Shown: piece by piece, positions 31,206 to 40,266 of the stretch
How positions within the stretch are numbered: position 1 is the first letter of the stretch
Layout: every line of letters begins with the position of its first letter
NCBI GenBank assembly: GCA_964641135.1
Contig: CAZXJV010000016.1
Span: 1-40,360 of the forward strand
DNA length: 40,360 bases
Direction: 5' to 3'
Origin: Teretinema sp964641135
GTDB lineage: Bacteria > Spirochaetota > Spirochaetia > Treponematales > Treponemataceae
Notes under the pieces: model-generated
Told to the model about the DNA's origin: nothing
The model's input: the letters and a program-made list of their open reading frames with translations, nothing else
Databases searched by the model: none
Made by a program: the position numbers and the translations under genes

Positions 31206-32099
31206 ATGAATATGAATCTGCAGATTGCAGACAGTTTTGCCAGGTTTCTCTTGATGGGCGAAGGACTGGCTGCGCTGACCGCAGAGACGTATAATGTAAC
31301 AATAAGAAATTTTCTTTTATGGCTTGATGCAGCAGAGCTTGATCCCTGTACTGTGAATACAGAAAATTGCATTGCATTTTTGCTTTCACGTTCAGATCTG
31401 GGTCTGACCGGTAAAACAGTATCCCGGGATCGTGCTGCATTACGCTCTTTTTTCAGATATCTGATAACGGAAGGTTTACGTACGGATAATCCTGCAGATA
31501 TCCTGGAGAGTCCGCGACGGGAAAAAACTTTGCCGCGTGTGCTTGATACCGACCAGGTTGAACTTTTTTTATCAGCTATAGACGTTTCGACCGTTAATGG
31601 CTTTCGTGACAGGGTTTTGTTTGAACTGATATACTCCTGCGGTCTTCGTGTCAGTGAAGCAGTCCAGCTTTCGGTCAAGGATATCCATTTGCAGGAACGG
31701 ATTATTATCGTTTCAGGCAAGGGCAGAAAAGAACGTGTTGTACCTTTTGGTGAATCTGCTGCGCGCTGGTTATCGCTGTGGCTCTCGGATGAACGCCGCA
31801 AAATGATAAAGAATACACCAACACAGGCTGTTTTTCTTAACAGTCGCGGGACCCGGTTGACCAGAAAAGGCATCTGGAAGCGATTTCAGGAGATCTGTCA
31901 AACTGCAGGTGTTACCGCTAAGGTTCATACTCTGCGTCATTCCTTCGCAACCCATCTTCTTGAAGGCGGTGCAGATTTGCATTCGGTTCAACAGTTGCTT
32001 GGTCATGCGGATATATCTACCACACAGATATACACTCATGTAGGAAATGATGGTCTGGAATTATATCATCGTGATTATTTTCCGGCAGGTCAGGCATGA
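31206..32099 (+). CDS. xerD: Tyrosine recombinase, XerD-like
   Basis: The protein (297 residues) has a core-binding domain (about 1-95) and a catalytic domain. The active residues are all present: R148 in CGLRVSEA, K172 in GKGRKERVVP, H241 and R244 in HTLRHSFATHLL, H267 in LLGHADISTTQ and nucleophile Y276 in QIYTH. XerC and XerD resolve chromosome dimers at dif when FtsK brings them together at the septum. Its place after ftsZ fits that role. Calling it XerD rather than XerC rests on general resemblance only. A second recombinase lies at 36067. Confidence 0.87.
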   Translation: MNMNLQIADSFARFLLMGEGLAALTAETYNVTIRNFLLWLDAAELDPCTVNTENCIAFLLSRSDLGLTGKTVSRDRAALRSFFRYLITEGLRTDNPADILESPRREKTLPRVLDTDQVELFLSAIDVSTVNGFRDRVLFELIYSCGLRVSEAVQLSVKDIHLQERIIIVSGKGRKERVVPFGESAARWLSLWLSDERRKMIKNTPTQAVFLNSRGTRLTRKGIWKRFQEICQTAGVTAKVHTLRHSFATHLLEGGADLHSVQQLLGHADISTTQIYTHVGNDGLELYHRDYFPAGQA

Positions 32100-32133
32100 T
32101 GATTGTTATGACCTACACAGACGAGGGAGGATT

Positions 32134-32877
32134 ATGGTGGAAATAAAAAAGTTACGGATGTGGATGATTCAGGCTTCCTGTTTGTTTGTTCTTTTTGCCC
32201 TTACTTCCTGTGGTCCGAATACCCGACAGATAATCCGCATGCAGGCCCTCGAAGAAGGTGTCGGAAATCCTACTACAATACCCGAGTTGCAAGAAGCTAT
32301 CAGACGCTATCAAAACCGCATTGAAGATATTGTTCAGGCTGATGTACGTACCGGTCTTTGGTATAAGATCCTTGCCACCCGTTATCTTGATAATAAAATG
32401 TATAAAGAAGCATTGGAAAATTTCAGAATGGCAATTGAATATTTTCCGGATAATCAGAATTTGTATTATTATGTCGGTGTCTGTGCCGGATATATGGCAA
32501 AATCATCCCTTGATTATAATGCAACCGGGGATGCGTTAACCCGTCAGCGCTATTTTGCCTTATCAGAATCAGCCTATAAACGGGCAATCGAACTTGAACC
32601 ACGTTATTCCCGTGCGCTGTATGGTCTTGCAATATTATATGTGTTTGAACTTGAGAGAAGCGCCGAAGCAATACCCTTACTTGAATTGGTGTTAGAAATT
32701 GAGAAACGGCATGTTGATGCCATGTTTGTTCTTGCCCGTGCCTGGTTTATGTTGAATGAGGACGAAAAGGCCATAGAATTATATGACCGTATTCAGTCTG
32801 TATCTACAGATGCACGCAGACGTGCTGAAGCAGCTGATAACAAGCAGTTAGTATTGGATCAATTGTATGCCCGGTGA
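32134..32877 (+). CDS. TPR-repeat lipoprotein
   Basis: The signal sequence ends FVLFALTSCGPN, a clear lipobox with lipidated C26, so the mature protein is anchored to a membrane. Three or four tetratricopeptide-like repeats follow: WYKILATRYLDNKMYKEALE, LSESAYKRAIELEPRYSRAL, EAIPLLELVLEIEKRHVDAM and LARAWFMLNEDEKAIELYDR. Such repeats bind partner proteins, but no partner is known here. ATG 32134 or GTG 32137 follows GGGAGG; longer in-frame starts upstream lack the signal at the N-terminus. It overlaps dprA by 11 bases. It is conserved in place in Treponema to my memory, which I could not confirm. Confidence 0.85.
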   Translation: MVEIKKLRMWMIQASCLFVLFALTSCGPNTRQIIRMQALEEGVGNPTTIPELQEAIRRYQNRIEDIVQADVRTGLWYKILATRYLDNKMYKEALENFRMAIEYFPDNQNLYYYVGVCAGYMAKSSLDYNATGDALTRQRYFALSESAYKRAIELEPRYSRALYGLAILYVFELERSAEAIPLLELVLEIEKRHVDAMFVLARAWFMLNEDEKAIELYDRIQSVSTDARRRAEAADNKQLVLDQLYAR

Positions 32878-33907
32878 ACGATTGGCCCTTGGATTGGTGC
32901 ATGCCTCATTTTTGACCTCCAGGGAAAAGCTTGAATTATTCAGCAAGCTTGACAATCTTGAATCGCTTACAGTACTTTCTATTGAAGATCTTTGTATGTT
33001 GACCGGCCGTGTAATTAAAAGTCGCAGCTGGAATCCGGAATCTTTGACAAGCCTGGTAGATCGTGACCAGCAGATAATCGAACGGTATTCAGTCAGATAC
33101 ACGCGTGTTGATGAGCCGTTATACCCGCCTTTGTTCAGGGAATTGTATGATCCGCCTTTTATGATATTCTGGCGCGGTGAATTACCGGATCCCGAGCAGC
33201 CTTTAGCTGCTATTGTGGGTACACGGTCTCCAACCGGCCATGGTGCCCAGTGTGCAACCCGTCTTGCAGCTGAGCTTGGTTGTCAGGGTGTACCGGTAGT
33301 ATCCGGACTTGCCCGAGGTATAGACTCATGTGCACATAAAGGTGTTTTGGGCACAGGTGGAAAAACAATAGCTGTTCTTGCGTGCGGGGTTGAACGCTTG
33401 TATCCCCGCTGTAATGCTCCTCTTGGAGGAAGAATTATTGATTCTGGAGGTTGTGTCCTGAGTGAATATCCGCCCGGTGATGAACCGATGGCCTGGAGAT
33501 TCCCTCAGCGCAATCGATTGATATCAGGGTTATCGAGGTCTGTAATAATTGTTGAGGCACCAGCCAGATCAGGTGCTCTGATTACAGCCCGCTATGCCCT
33601 GGAACAGGGACGTGATGTATGGGTTGCCGGACCGTGTTTACATACAGTCCGTTCAGAAGGAATACGTAATCTGCGCGCAGAAGGTGCTCGCAGGATTGAT
33701 TCTGTCACCGAGCTTTTGTGTGACTGGGGCCTGTTAAGGGAAGTAAACAGTATGGATTCGGGTATTCAGCAATGCAACAAATACCCCGTTACCCGAAGCT
33801 GTATCCGTGCGGATCATACCGTCTCTGCAGCAGCAGCGGTTGGAAGACAGATGGCCTTTGAATTTGAACAAGAACTTGAATTATTTGAACAGCACGCGAG
33901 CTGGTGA
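32867..33907 (+). CDS. dprA: DNA-processing protein DprA (Smf)
   Basis: DprA protects incoming single-stranded DNA and loads RecA in transformation. The 346 residues contain the Rossmann-like core: AAIVGTRSPTGHGAQCA, VSGLARGIDSCAHKGVL, GGKTIAVLACGVERLYP, EYPPGDEPMAWRFPQRNRLISGLS and EAPARSGALITARYALEQGRDVWVAGP. The N-terminal helical part (1-95) fits the SAM-like domain, and about 50 residues after the core do not show a typical winged helix. No other competence genes lie nearby, so its role may be general. It overlaps the TPR gene by 11 bases. Confidence 0.92.
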   Translation: MPGERLALGLVHASFLTSREKLELFSKLDNLESLTVLSIEDLCMLTGRVIKSRSWNPESLTSLVDRDQQIIERYSVRYTRVDEPLYPPLFRELYDPPFMIFWRGELPDPEQPLAAIVGTRSPTGHGAQCATRLAAELGCQGVPVVSGLARGIDSCAHKGVLGTGGKTIAVLACGVERLYPRCNAPLGGRIIDSGGCVLSEYPPGDEPMAWRFPQRNRLISGLSRSVIIVEAPARSGALITARYALEQGRDVWVAGPCLHTVRSEGIRNLRAEGARRIDSVTELLCDWGLLREVNSMDSGIQQCNKYPVTRSCIRADHTVSAAAAVGRQMAFEFEQELELFEQHASW

Positions 33908-33919
33908 GGAGTAAGATAG

Positions 33920-36070
33920 ATGGCTGTAAAGAAAACAGTAAAAAAGAGCGAGAAAAAAAACACTCTGGTTATCGTAGAGTCTCCGGCTAAAGCGAAAACT
34001 ATTGAAAAATATCTTGGCAAGGGTTTTGTTGTAAAAGCATCTATGGGTCACTTGATAGACTTGCCTAAATCCCGTATGGCAATCAAGGTTGAGGACAGAT
34101 TTCAGCCTGAATATATAACTGTACGGGGAAGGGCAAAGCTGCTTAAGGAACTGCAGTCTGATGCTAAAAAATCAGACCGCGTTTTACTGGCAAGTGATAA
34201 TGACCGCGAAGGTGAGGCAATTGCCTGGCATTTGAGGAACTCGATCAGGACTAAATCCGAAGTACCCATACAGCGTATTGTTTTTAACGAAATAACACCC
34301 CAGGCTATTTCTGAGGCCGTTAAGGCACCGATGGAAATTGATGAGGCGAAGGTCAATGCCCAAAAGGCGCGACGTGTTCTTGATCGTCTGGTAGGCTATA
34401 ATTTGTCGCCTTTATTATGGAAGAAGGTTAAAAACGGACTTTCAGCAGGGCGTGTACAGTCTGTAGCACTTCGTTTGATATGCGAACGCGAAAAAGAGGT
34501 AGAATCTTTTCTTCCTGAGGAATACTGGACACTGGATGCAGATTTTAAAAAAGGCCGACATCAATTCACTGCCCAGCTGGTTAACTACCGGGGTGATAAA
34601 CCGTTATTACGGAATGAGGCATCAGTACAGGCGATAATTGATGAACTGGGATCTGCAGCCTGTGTTATCAGCGATATCAAGGCAACAGAAAAGACTATCA
34701 GGCCAAAGGCTCCTTTTACCACCTCGAAGCTGCAGCAGATGGCTGCAAACCGACTCGGATTTACTTCAAAGAAGACGATGCAGGTCGCCCAGCAACTGTA
34801 CGAGGGTATAAATATCGGATCTACCCGTGTGGGATTAATCACATATATGCGTACAGATTCTGTACGCATATCTGCAACTGCCCTGGAAGAGGTTCGTGCA
34901 TGGATCTCGGAAAAATATCCTGCAGAACTGCCGGAAAAACCAATCGAATATTCCATCGAAAAAAAAGCTCAGGATGCTCATGAAGCTATCCGTCCTACCT
35001 ATATAAGTTATACCCCTGATTATGTTAAAGAATTTTTGACCCGGGATCAGCTGCGTTTATATTCTATAATCTGGGAACGCTTTGTTTCCAGTCAGATGAA
35101 CAGCGCACGCAGCAGAACCAGCAGTATTGATATCAGCGCGGGAGATGCTGTTTTTCGCGTTTCATCGACACGGGTCTTTGAAAAGGGTTTTTATAAGGTA
35201 ATAAAGACCCTTGTGTCAAAAGAAGAAAAAGAAACAGCACTTCCGGAATTCAAGATTGGTGAACAGCTTGAGGCTGCCCAGTTCCATCCCGAGCAGCATT
35301 TTACGCAGGGACCTGCACGGTTTACAGATGCTTCGATCGTTAAAACACTTGAAGAAAAGGGTATAGGCCGTCCATCCACCTATGCTCCGATTATTTCTGT
35401 CCTTCTGGATCGTTATTATGTGACACGGTCAAACAAGCAGCTTGTTCCAACCCAGTTGGGAAGAATAATAAACGATATTCTTGTCGATTATTTCGGAACT
35501 GTTGTTGATGTCAATTTTACAGCAACGATAGAAGGTCAGTTGGATCGGGTTGAAGAAAATCTGGTAGAGTGGCCGGAAATGATTGGAACCTTCTATCAGC
35601 CATTTAAAGATCGGGTTGACGAGGTTATGCAAACTCTTGACAGCATGAAGGGCCGTCTTGATGAAACAACGGATTATGTGTGTGAGCTGTGCGGCAAGCC
35701 GATGCTTAAAAAACTTGGTCGTTTCGGTTTCTTCCTGGCCTGTTCAGGCTTCCCCGAGTGCCGCAACACCAGATCCATACCGCTGGCAAAGTGTCCCCGT
35801 GACGGGTGCGGTGGCGAGATAGTAGCCCGCAGGACGAAAGGCCGCGGCAAGGAGTTTTATGGCTGCACCCGCTATCCCGAGTGTGATTTTATAAGCCATT
35901 TCAAACCGATCAATGCTGACTGTCCTAAATGCGGACAATTTCTGGTTGAAAAATATGACAAGAAACACGGATCTTTCAAATCCTGTATCAATCCGGAATG
36001 TGATTATCTTCATACCCAGGATGAAATTTCTGGGGTAGAGATTACTTCTGATGCAGAGGGTGAAGAATGA
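33920..36070 (+). CDS. topA: DNA topoisomerase I
   Basis: This type IA enzyme relaxes negative supercoils. The 716 residues start with the TOPRIM domain (NTLVIVESPAKAKTIEKYLG, later LLASDNDREGEAIAWHL), and the catalytic tyrosine is Y309 in LITYMRTDSVRIS. The C-terminus has three zinc-ribbon motifs: CELCGKPMLKK...CSGFPEC, CPRDGCGGE...CTRYPEC and CPKCGQF...CINPEC. Two Lys-rich stretches precede the TOPRIM part. The ATG follows GAGGAG and the dprA stop by 12 bases. The stop overlaps the next start (ATGA). Confidence 0.97.
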   Translation: MAVKKTVKKSEKKNTLVIVESPAKAKTIEKYLGKGFVVKASMGHLIDLPKSRMAIKVEDRFQPEYITVRGRAKLLKELQSDAKKSDRVLLASDNDREGEAIAWHLRNSIRTKSEVPIQRIVFNEITPQAISEAVKAPMEIDEAKVNAQKARRVLDRLVGYNLSPLLWKKVKNGLSAGRVQSVALRLICEREKEVESFLPEEYWTLDADFKKGRHQFTAQLVNYRGDKPLLRNEASVQAIIDELGSAACVISDIKATEKTIRPKAPFTTSKLQQMAANRLGFTSKKTMQVAQQLYEGINIGSTRVGLITYMRTDSVRISATALEEVRAWISEKYPAELPEKPIEYSIEKKAQDAHEAIRPTYISYTPDYVKEFLTRDQLRLYSIIWERFVSSQMNSARSRTSSIDISAGDAVFRVSSTRVFEKGFYKVIKTLVSKEEKETALPEFKIGEQLEAAQFHPEQHFTQGPARFTDASIVKTLEEKGIGRPSTYAPIISVLLDRYYVTRSNKQLVPTQLGRIINDILVDYFGTVVDVNFTATIEGQLDRVEENLVEWPEMIGTFYQPFKDRVDEVMQTLDSMKGRLDETTDYVCELCGKPMLKKLGRFGFFLACSGFPECRNTRSIPLAKCPRDGCGGEIVARRTKGRGKEFYGCTRYPECDFISHFKPINADCPKCGQFLVEKYDKKHGSFKSCINPECDYLHTQDEISGVEITSDAEGEE

Positions 36071-36957
36071 ATGCCTTAATCGAACAGTATCTTGCATATC
36101 TTGCAGGTGTACGCAACCTTTCCGGACGGACTGTAGAAAGTTACCGTCGGGATCTGCAGCTGTTCGATAACTTTTTTGAAGGCACTCCTCTTTCAGCAGA
36201 TTCTGCACGTATCAAGCTCTTTACTGCGCACCTTGCAGAAAACGGGTATGCCGCTTCCAGTATTAACCGGATACTTGCTGCTGTACGAGGTTTTTTCCGG
36301 TTTGCAGTCCGTTTCGGTCATGCTGCAGAGAATCCTGCACTCACAGTTACAAATCTTAAAACCGGCAAGCCCTTGCCCGATTTTTTGTTTGACAGCGAGA
36401 TGCGCATTTTGTGTGATCTTCCGGGAAACCTTGATATCCTGTGGCCTGCCAGGGATACAGCACTTTTTCTTGTTTTATACTCAACCGGTTGCCGTGTCTC
36501 GGAACTTGCCGGACTGTGCCTGAAGGACATTGAATCCGGCAGCACAGCTGCGTTGGTGATGGGCAAAGGCGGCAAAGAAAGACGTGTGTTTTTTTCTCCC
36601 CTGGCAAAGAAAGCGCTTTCTGAATATCTGGTTGAACGCAGTACACGCCTTGCATCACAGAAAGGAGTGGACAGAACGAAGGGACGGGTGTTTGTTTCTG
36701 CCCGATTGGCGGCACTCTCGGTTCGGGGAATCCAGTATATACTGTCCCGGTACAGCGGTCCTGCAGGGACGGGGCGACCTGTGTCTCCGCATGCTGTACG
36801 GCATAGTTTTGCGACAGCACTGGTCAGCCGGGGAGCTGATATAAGAATAGTTCAGGAGCTGCTGGGGCATTCAAATGTCTCTACTACCCAGAGGTATACA
36901 CATATTACCGGTGAACAAATCAAGGAAATATATCATCGATCCCATCCGCACGGATAG
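36067..36957 (+). CDS. xerC: Tyrosine recombinase, XerC-like
   Basis: This 296-residue protein is a second site-specific recombinase. Catalytic residues are R143 (GCRVSELA), K167 (GKGGKERRV), H242 and R245 (HAVRHSFATAL), H268 (LLGHSNVSTTQ) and Y277 (QRYTH). The N-terminal SAM-like domain (1-95) is typical of Xer enzymes. It shares only the core motifs with the enzyme at 31206, so the two are likely the XerC and XerD halves of one resolvase. It overlaps topA by four bases and precedes hslV by 17. Insertion sequence or phage signs are absent. Confidence 0.87.
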   Translation: MNALIEQYLAYLAGVRNLSGRTVESYRRDLQLFDNFFEGTPLSADSARIKLFTAHLAENGYAASSINRILAAVRGFFRFAVRFGHAAENPALTVTNLKTGKPLPDFLFDSEMRILCDLPGNLDILWPARDTALFLVLYSTGCRVSELAGLCLKDIESGSTAALVMGKGGKERRVFFSPLAKKALSEYLVERSTRLASQKGVDRTKGRVFVSARLAALSVRGIQYILSRYSGPAGTGRPVSPHAVRHSFATALVSRGADIRIVQELLGHSNVSTTQRYTHITGEQIKEIYHRSHPHG

Positions 36958-36974
36958 GTTCCAAGGAGAATTAT

Positions 36975-37514
36975 ATGGCTGAACAACGTATCAGAAGTAC
37001 TACCGTAGTAGCCGTCAGACGTAACGGAAAAGTTGCCATGGCAGGTGATGGACAGGTTACCATGGGTGATACTGTAATGAAACCTAATGCCCGCAAGGTT
37101 CGCAAGATATACGACGGCCGGGTTTTAACCGGTTTTGCCGGTGCTACAGCAGACGCCTTCACGCTTTTTGAAAAGTTCGAGATGAAGATAAAGGAATTCG
37201 CCGGCGATTTGACCAGGGCTGCGGTTGAACTTGCCAAGGACTGGCGTACCGACAAGCAGCTGCGCAATCTGCAGGCGTTATTATTGGTCGCCGACAAGGA
37301 AAAAACCCTTCTGATATCGGGTACCGGGGATGTTATCGAGCCCGCCGCAGATGTTCTGGCCATTGGCTCTGGCGGTAATTATGCATACTCGGCTGCCCTG
37401 GCCTATCTTGATGGAACTGAATATTCTGCCGTTGAAATTGCACGGAAAAGCATGGAAATAGCAGCTTCTATCTGCATTTATACTAATGACACTATTATGG
37501 TTGAGGAGCTATAA
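36975..37514 (+). CDS. hslV: HslV protease subunit (ClpQ)
   Basis: HslV is the proteasome-like peptidase of the HslUV complex. The 179 residues include STTVVAVRRNGKVAMAGDGQ, KPNARKVRKIYDGRVLTGFAG and IGSGGNYAYSAALA. The active Thr must be freed by removing the first eight residues (MAEQRIRS), a longer leader than the single Met in E. coli but common outside proteobacteria. AAGGAG precedes the ATG. It is two bases from hslU. Confidence 0.96.
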   Translation: MAEQRIRSTTVVAVRRNGKVAMAGDGQVTMGDTVMKPNARKVRKIYDGRVLTGFAGATADAFTLFEKFEMKIKEFAGDLTRAAVELAKDWRTDKQLRNLQALLLVADKEKTLLISGTGDVIEPAADVLAIGSGGNYAYSAALAYLDGTEYSAVEIARKSMEIAASICIYTNDTIMVEEL

Positions 37515-37516
37515 CT

Positions 37517-38923
37517 ATGACGCAGGATGTATCACCGTTGGAAGGAATGACACCCAAAGAGATTGTTACGGAACTGGATAAATACATTATCGGTCAAAAT
37601 CGTGCAAAACGGGCGGTGGCTATAGCACTACGAAATCGTATACGCCGACAGGGGCTGCCAGAGGCAGATCGTGAAGAGATAGCTCCAAAAAATATTCTTA
37701 TGATCGGACCTACCGGTGTAGGAAAAACAGAAATTGCCCGGCGTCTGGCCAAGCTTGCCGGTGCTCCTTTTATAAAGATAGAAGCTACAAAGTACACCGA
37801 GGTAGGGTATGTCGGACGTGATGTTGAATCCATGATCCGTGACTTGATGGCTGTCGGTTATACTATGGTAAAATCAGAACTTCAGTCACAGTTAAAAGAC
37901 GAAGCGGCAAAAAGAACAGAGGAAGTACTTCTTGACCTGCTGTTACCGGGAATTAAAAACCGCGATACAGCAAAAAACACCTCACCGTCTGCCGCCCAAC
38001 CGCCTTTACCCGTACCAGCGGAAGAAGTAGTGGAACGACAAAACTCGACCCGGGAAAAGTTTCGTACAATGCTTCGGGAAGGCGGTCTTGAGGACAGGAT
38101 GGTTGAACTGACTGTTCAAAAAAGTGGTATGCCCTCCTTTGAGGTTTTCGCCGGAGGTAATAATCTGGAAGATCTTGAGATGAGTGTTGCCAACATTACG
38201 AACATGATAACTGGTGGGCGAAACAAGCGAAAATCAATGACGGTACGTGAAGCCCGCGACATTATCATGGTGGAACAGCTTGACAAACTGGTTGATCATG
38301 AGCGCATTGCGGAAGAGGCAAAACGCCGTGTCGAGCAGCTTGGAATAATTTTTATAGATGAGATAGATAAAGTTGCTACCCGTGGAGAGCGTGGTGGCCA
38401 GGATGTGTCCCGTGAAGGCGTTCAGCGCGATATTCTTCCTATTGTTGAAGGTTCCAACGTCAATACAAAGTTCGGCGTTGTAGATACTACTCATATTTTA
38501 TTCATTGCGGCTGGTGCCTTCAGTATATCCAAACCGAGTGATTTGATACCTGAACTTCAAGGTAGATTCCCCTTGCGTGTAGAATTGGAATCCCTGCATG
38601 CTGAGGATTTCAAGCGTATACTGCTTGAACCCCGCAATGCACTGATACACCAATATACCTCTCTTTTGGCTACCGAGGGTGTTTCACTGGTTTTTGACAA
38701 CAGTGCCATTGACCGGCTCAGTAATCTTGCAGCAGAGGTCAATTCACGTATGGAAAATATAGGGGCCCGCCGCCTGCATACCATCATGGAAATGCTGCTT
38801 GAAGACGTTTCATTTAATGCTACCGACATGAAAGGCCAGAAGGTTGTAATTGACCGGGCATATGTTGATGAGCGACTGAAGGATGTTGTTCAGGATCAGG
38901 ATCTGTCCCGGTATATTTTGTAG
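37517..38923 (+). CDS. hslU: HslU ATPase subunit (ClpY)
   Basis: This AAA+ unfoldase feeds proteins to HslV. The 468 residues contain Walker A GPTGVGKT (64-71), the pore loop ATKYTEVGYVGRDVE, an I-domain of about 140 residues (rich in charged and Pro residues) and Walker B IIFIDEIDK. The conserved C-terminal tail ends DLSRYIL, which docks into HslV. Its start is two bases after hslV. The flagellar operon begins 85 bases downstream, and hslVU-flgB linkage is known in Borrelia. Confidence 0.96.
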   Translation: MTQDVSPLEGMTPKEIVTELDKYIIGQNRAKRAVAIALRNRIRRQGLPEADREEIAPKNILMIGPTGVGKTEIARRLAKLAGAPFIKIEATKYTEVGYVGRDVESMIRDLMAVGYTMVKSELQSQLKDEAAKRTEEVLLDLLLPGIKNRDTAKNTSPSAAQPPLPVPAEEVVERQNSTREKFRTMLREGGLEDRMVELTVQKSGMPSFEVFAGGNNLEDLEMSVANITNMITGGRNKRKSMTVREARDIIMVEQLDKLVDHERIAEEAKRRVEQLGIIFIDEIDKVATRGERGGQDVSREGVQRDILPIVEGSNVNTKFGVVDTTHILFIAAGAFSISKPSDLIPELQGRFPLRVELESLHAEDFKRILLEPRNALIHQYTSLLATEGVSLVFDNSAIDRLSNLAAEVNSRMENIGARRLHTIMEMLLEDVSFNATDMKGQKVVIDRAYVDERLKDVVQDQDLSRYIL

Positions 38924-38964
38924 GATTTTACTGCTCAGAACGGAATTACAGCGGTAAAAAGTCT

Positions 38965-38991
38965 TAACCGGGTTCGTTTTTATGCCGAAAA
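38965..38991 (+). promoter_or_regulatory. Candidate sigma-28 promoter before flgB
   Basis: TAAC (38965-38968), a 15-base spacer and GCCGAAAA (38984-38991) resemble the flagellar sigma-28 consensus TAAA-N15-GCCGATAA with one mismatch in each element. It lies 17 bases upstream of the flgB ATG, placing the start site within the leader. Confidence 0.45.
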
Positions 38992-39008
38992 TACAGTAGG
39001 AGAGGAAG

Positions 39009-39422
39009 ATGAACAGTTTTACACGAACAACAGACCTGATTCACCGCGCTTTGGATGTAGATACCCTCCGCTACAGCGTGACTGCCAATAATCTGGCTAA
39101 CGCCGATATACCGAATTTCAAGCGTACAGTAGTCAATTTCGAATCAGAACTCAAAAGGGCGCTGGACTCAGAAAAGAACGCACGGGGACAGTTTGAACTG
39201 GCAACAGCACATGAACGACACATAGCCAGCGATGGAGTTATTGATTATCAAACCGTAAAACCACGCAGAGTTCTTGATTATCTTTCTGAATCCAAGGCAA
39301 ACGGTAACAATGTTGACCCTGAACAGGAAGCTATGGAAATCTTGCGCCTGCAGCTCAATTATCAGCTGTTGACCCAGATGCAGAGTTTTCAGTTTTCACA
39401 GGTTACTTCGGTATTACGGTAA
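39009..39422 (+). CDS. flgB: Flagellar basal body rod protein FlgB
   Basis: FlgB is a proximal rod subunit of the periplasmic flagellum. The 137-residue protein has the rod signature VTANNLANADIPNFKRTVVNFE near residue 30 and an amphipathic C-terminal helix (EAMEILRLQLNYQLLTQMQ), which assemble as in other rod proteins. GGAGAGG lies before the ATG. It begins the flgB-flgC-fliE-fliF set. Confidence 0.95.
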   Translation: MNSFTRTTDLIHRALDVDTLRYSVTANNLANADIPNFKRTVVNFESELKRALDSEKNARGQFELATAHERHIASDGVIDYQTVKPRRVLDYLSESKANGNNVDPEQEAMEILRLQLNYQLLTQMQSFQFSQVTSVLR

Positions 39423-39436
39423 ACGGAGGAAGATAA

Positions 39437-39892
39437 ATGGGACTTTTTACAAGCATCAATATAGCAGCTTCGGGATTAAGTGCAGAACGCCTCCGTAGCG
39501 ATGTTATCGCCGATAACATCGCCAATGCCAGTACCACCCGCACTCAGGACGGCGGTCCTTTCCGCCGCAGCCGTGTGTTGCTTGCGCAAAAGAATCCCGG
39601 TATAGATTGGCGTACGCCCTTTACTCCGGGTGAAGTGGATCGCGGACCGGGAACCGGCGTACGTGTAATGGGTATTGAAAAAGATACAAGTCCAACCCGT
39701 CTTGTTTATGATCCAACTCATCCGGATGCCATTAAATCAGGACCGCGAGAGGGATTCGTTGAATACCCGAACGTTAATATCGTAACCGAAATGGTTGACC
39801 TTATAGCTGCTTCACGCGCGTATGAGGCCAATTCTTCCGTAATACAGGGCTCGAAAGAAATGTTTATGAGAGCCCTGGAAATTGGCAGGTAA
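39437..39892 (+). CDS. flgC: Flagellar basal body rod protein FlgC
   Basis: The 151-residue protein has the N-terminal rod motif (NIAASGLSAERLRSDVIADN then IANASTTRT) and the C-terminal PNVNIVTEMVDLIAASRAYEAN helix that identifies FlgC. It builds the rod with FlgB. GGAGG precedes the ATG, 14 bases after flgB. Confidence 0.96.
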   Translation: MGLFTSINIAASGLSAERLRSDVIADNIANASTTRTQDGGPFRRSRVLLAQKNPGIDWRTPFTPGEVDRGPGTGVRVMGIEKDTSPTRLVYDPTHPDAIKSGPREGFVEYPNVNIVTEMVDLIAASRAYEANSSVIQGSKEMFMRALEIGR

Positions 39893-39898
39893 TAAGTA

Positions 39899-40207
39899 AT
39901 GAGCATTACACCGGTACAGATCGATAATTTCCGTTCAAGCATGGTTTCGAACACTGATCAGATTGATACTGCTGTCAGGCCGGAAACAATGAGTTTTGAA
40001 CAGACTCTGCTGAAGGCCTTTGATACTGTCAACAACAAGCAACAAGTGACTACGGCGCTTGCCGAGCAGATGATAGTTGATCCGGAATCTGTGGATGTTC
40101 ATGATGTTACCATAGCCATGGCCGAGGCGAACCTGTCCCTGAAAATGGCACAATCAATCATTGACAGACTTGTAAAAGGATGGAATGAAATTACCACAAA
40201 TCGGTAA
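39899..40207 (+). CDS. fliE: Flagellar hook-basal body protein FliE
   Basis: FliE links the MS ring to the rod. This 102-residue protein has the C-terminal DVHDVTIAMAEANLSLKMAQSIIDRLVKGWNEI, typical of the family, after a variable N-terminal part. The ATG is six bases after the flgC stop, and the AGG site lies in the last flgC codons. Confidence 0.95.
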   Translation: MSITPVQIDNFRSSMVSNTDQIDTAVRPETMSFEQTLLKAFDTVNNKQQVTTALAEQMIVDPESVDVHDVTIAMAEANLSLKMAQSIIDRLVKGWNEITTNR

Positions 40208-40266
40208 AAGTGTGGTACAATATGTCATTAAACAGTAACAGGTTCGTTCTGTAACGGGAGGGGAGC

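Noticed and set aside
30890..31873. Long minus-strand open frame opposite ftsZ and xerD
   Set aside because: It spans two clear genes on the other strand, its residues are low-complexity and Ser/Arg-rich, and no family motif or ribosome site is seen.
36067..36957. Recombinase as sign of a prophage or integron
   Set aside because: It lies in an overlapping operon with topA and hslV, has no attachment repeats or cargo genes nearby, and fits a housekeeping Xer enzyme.
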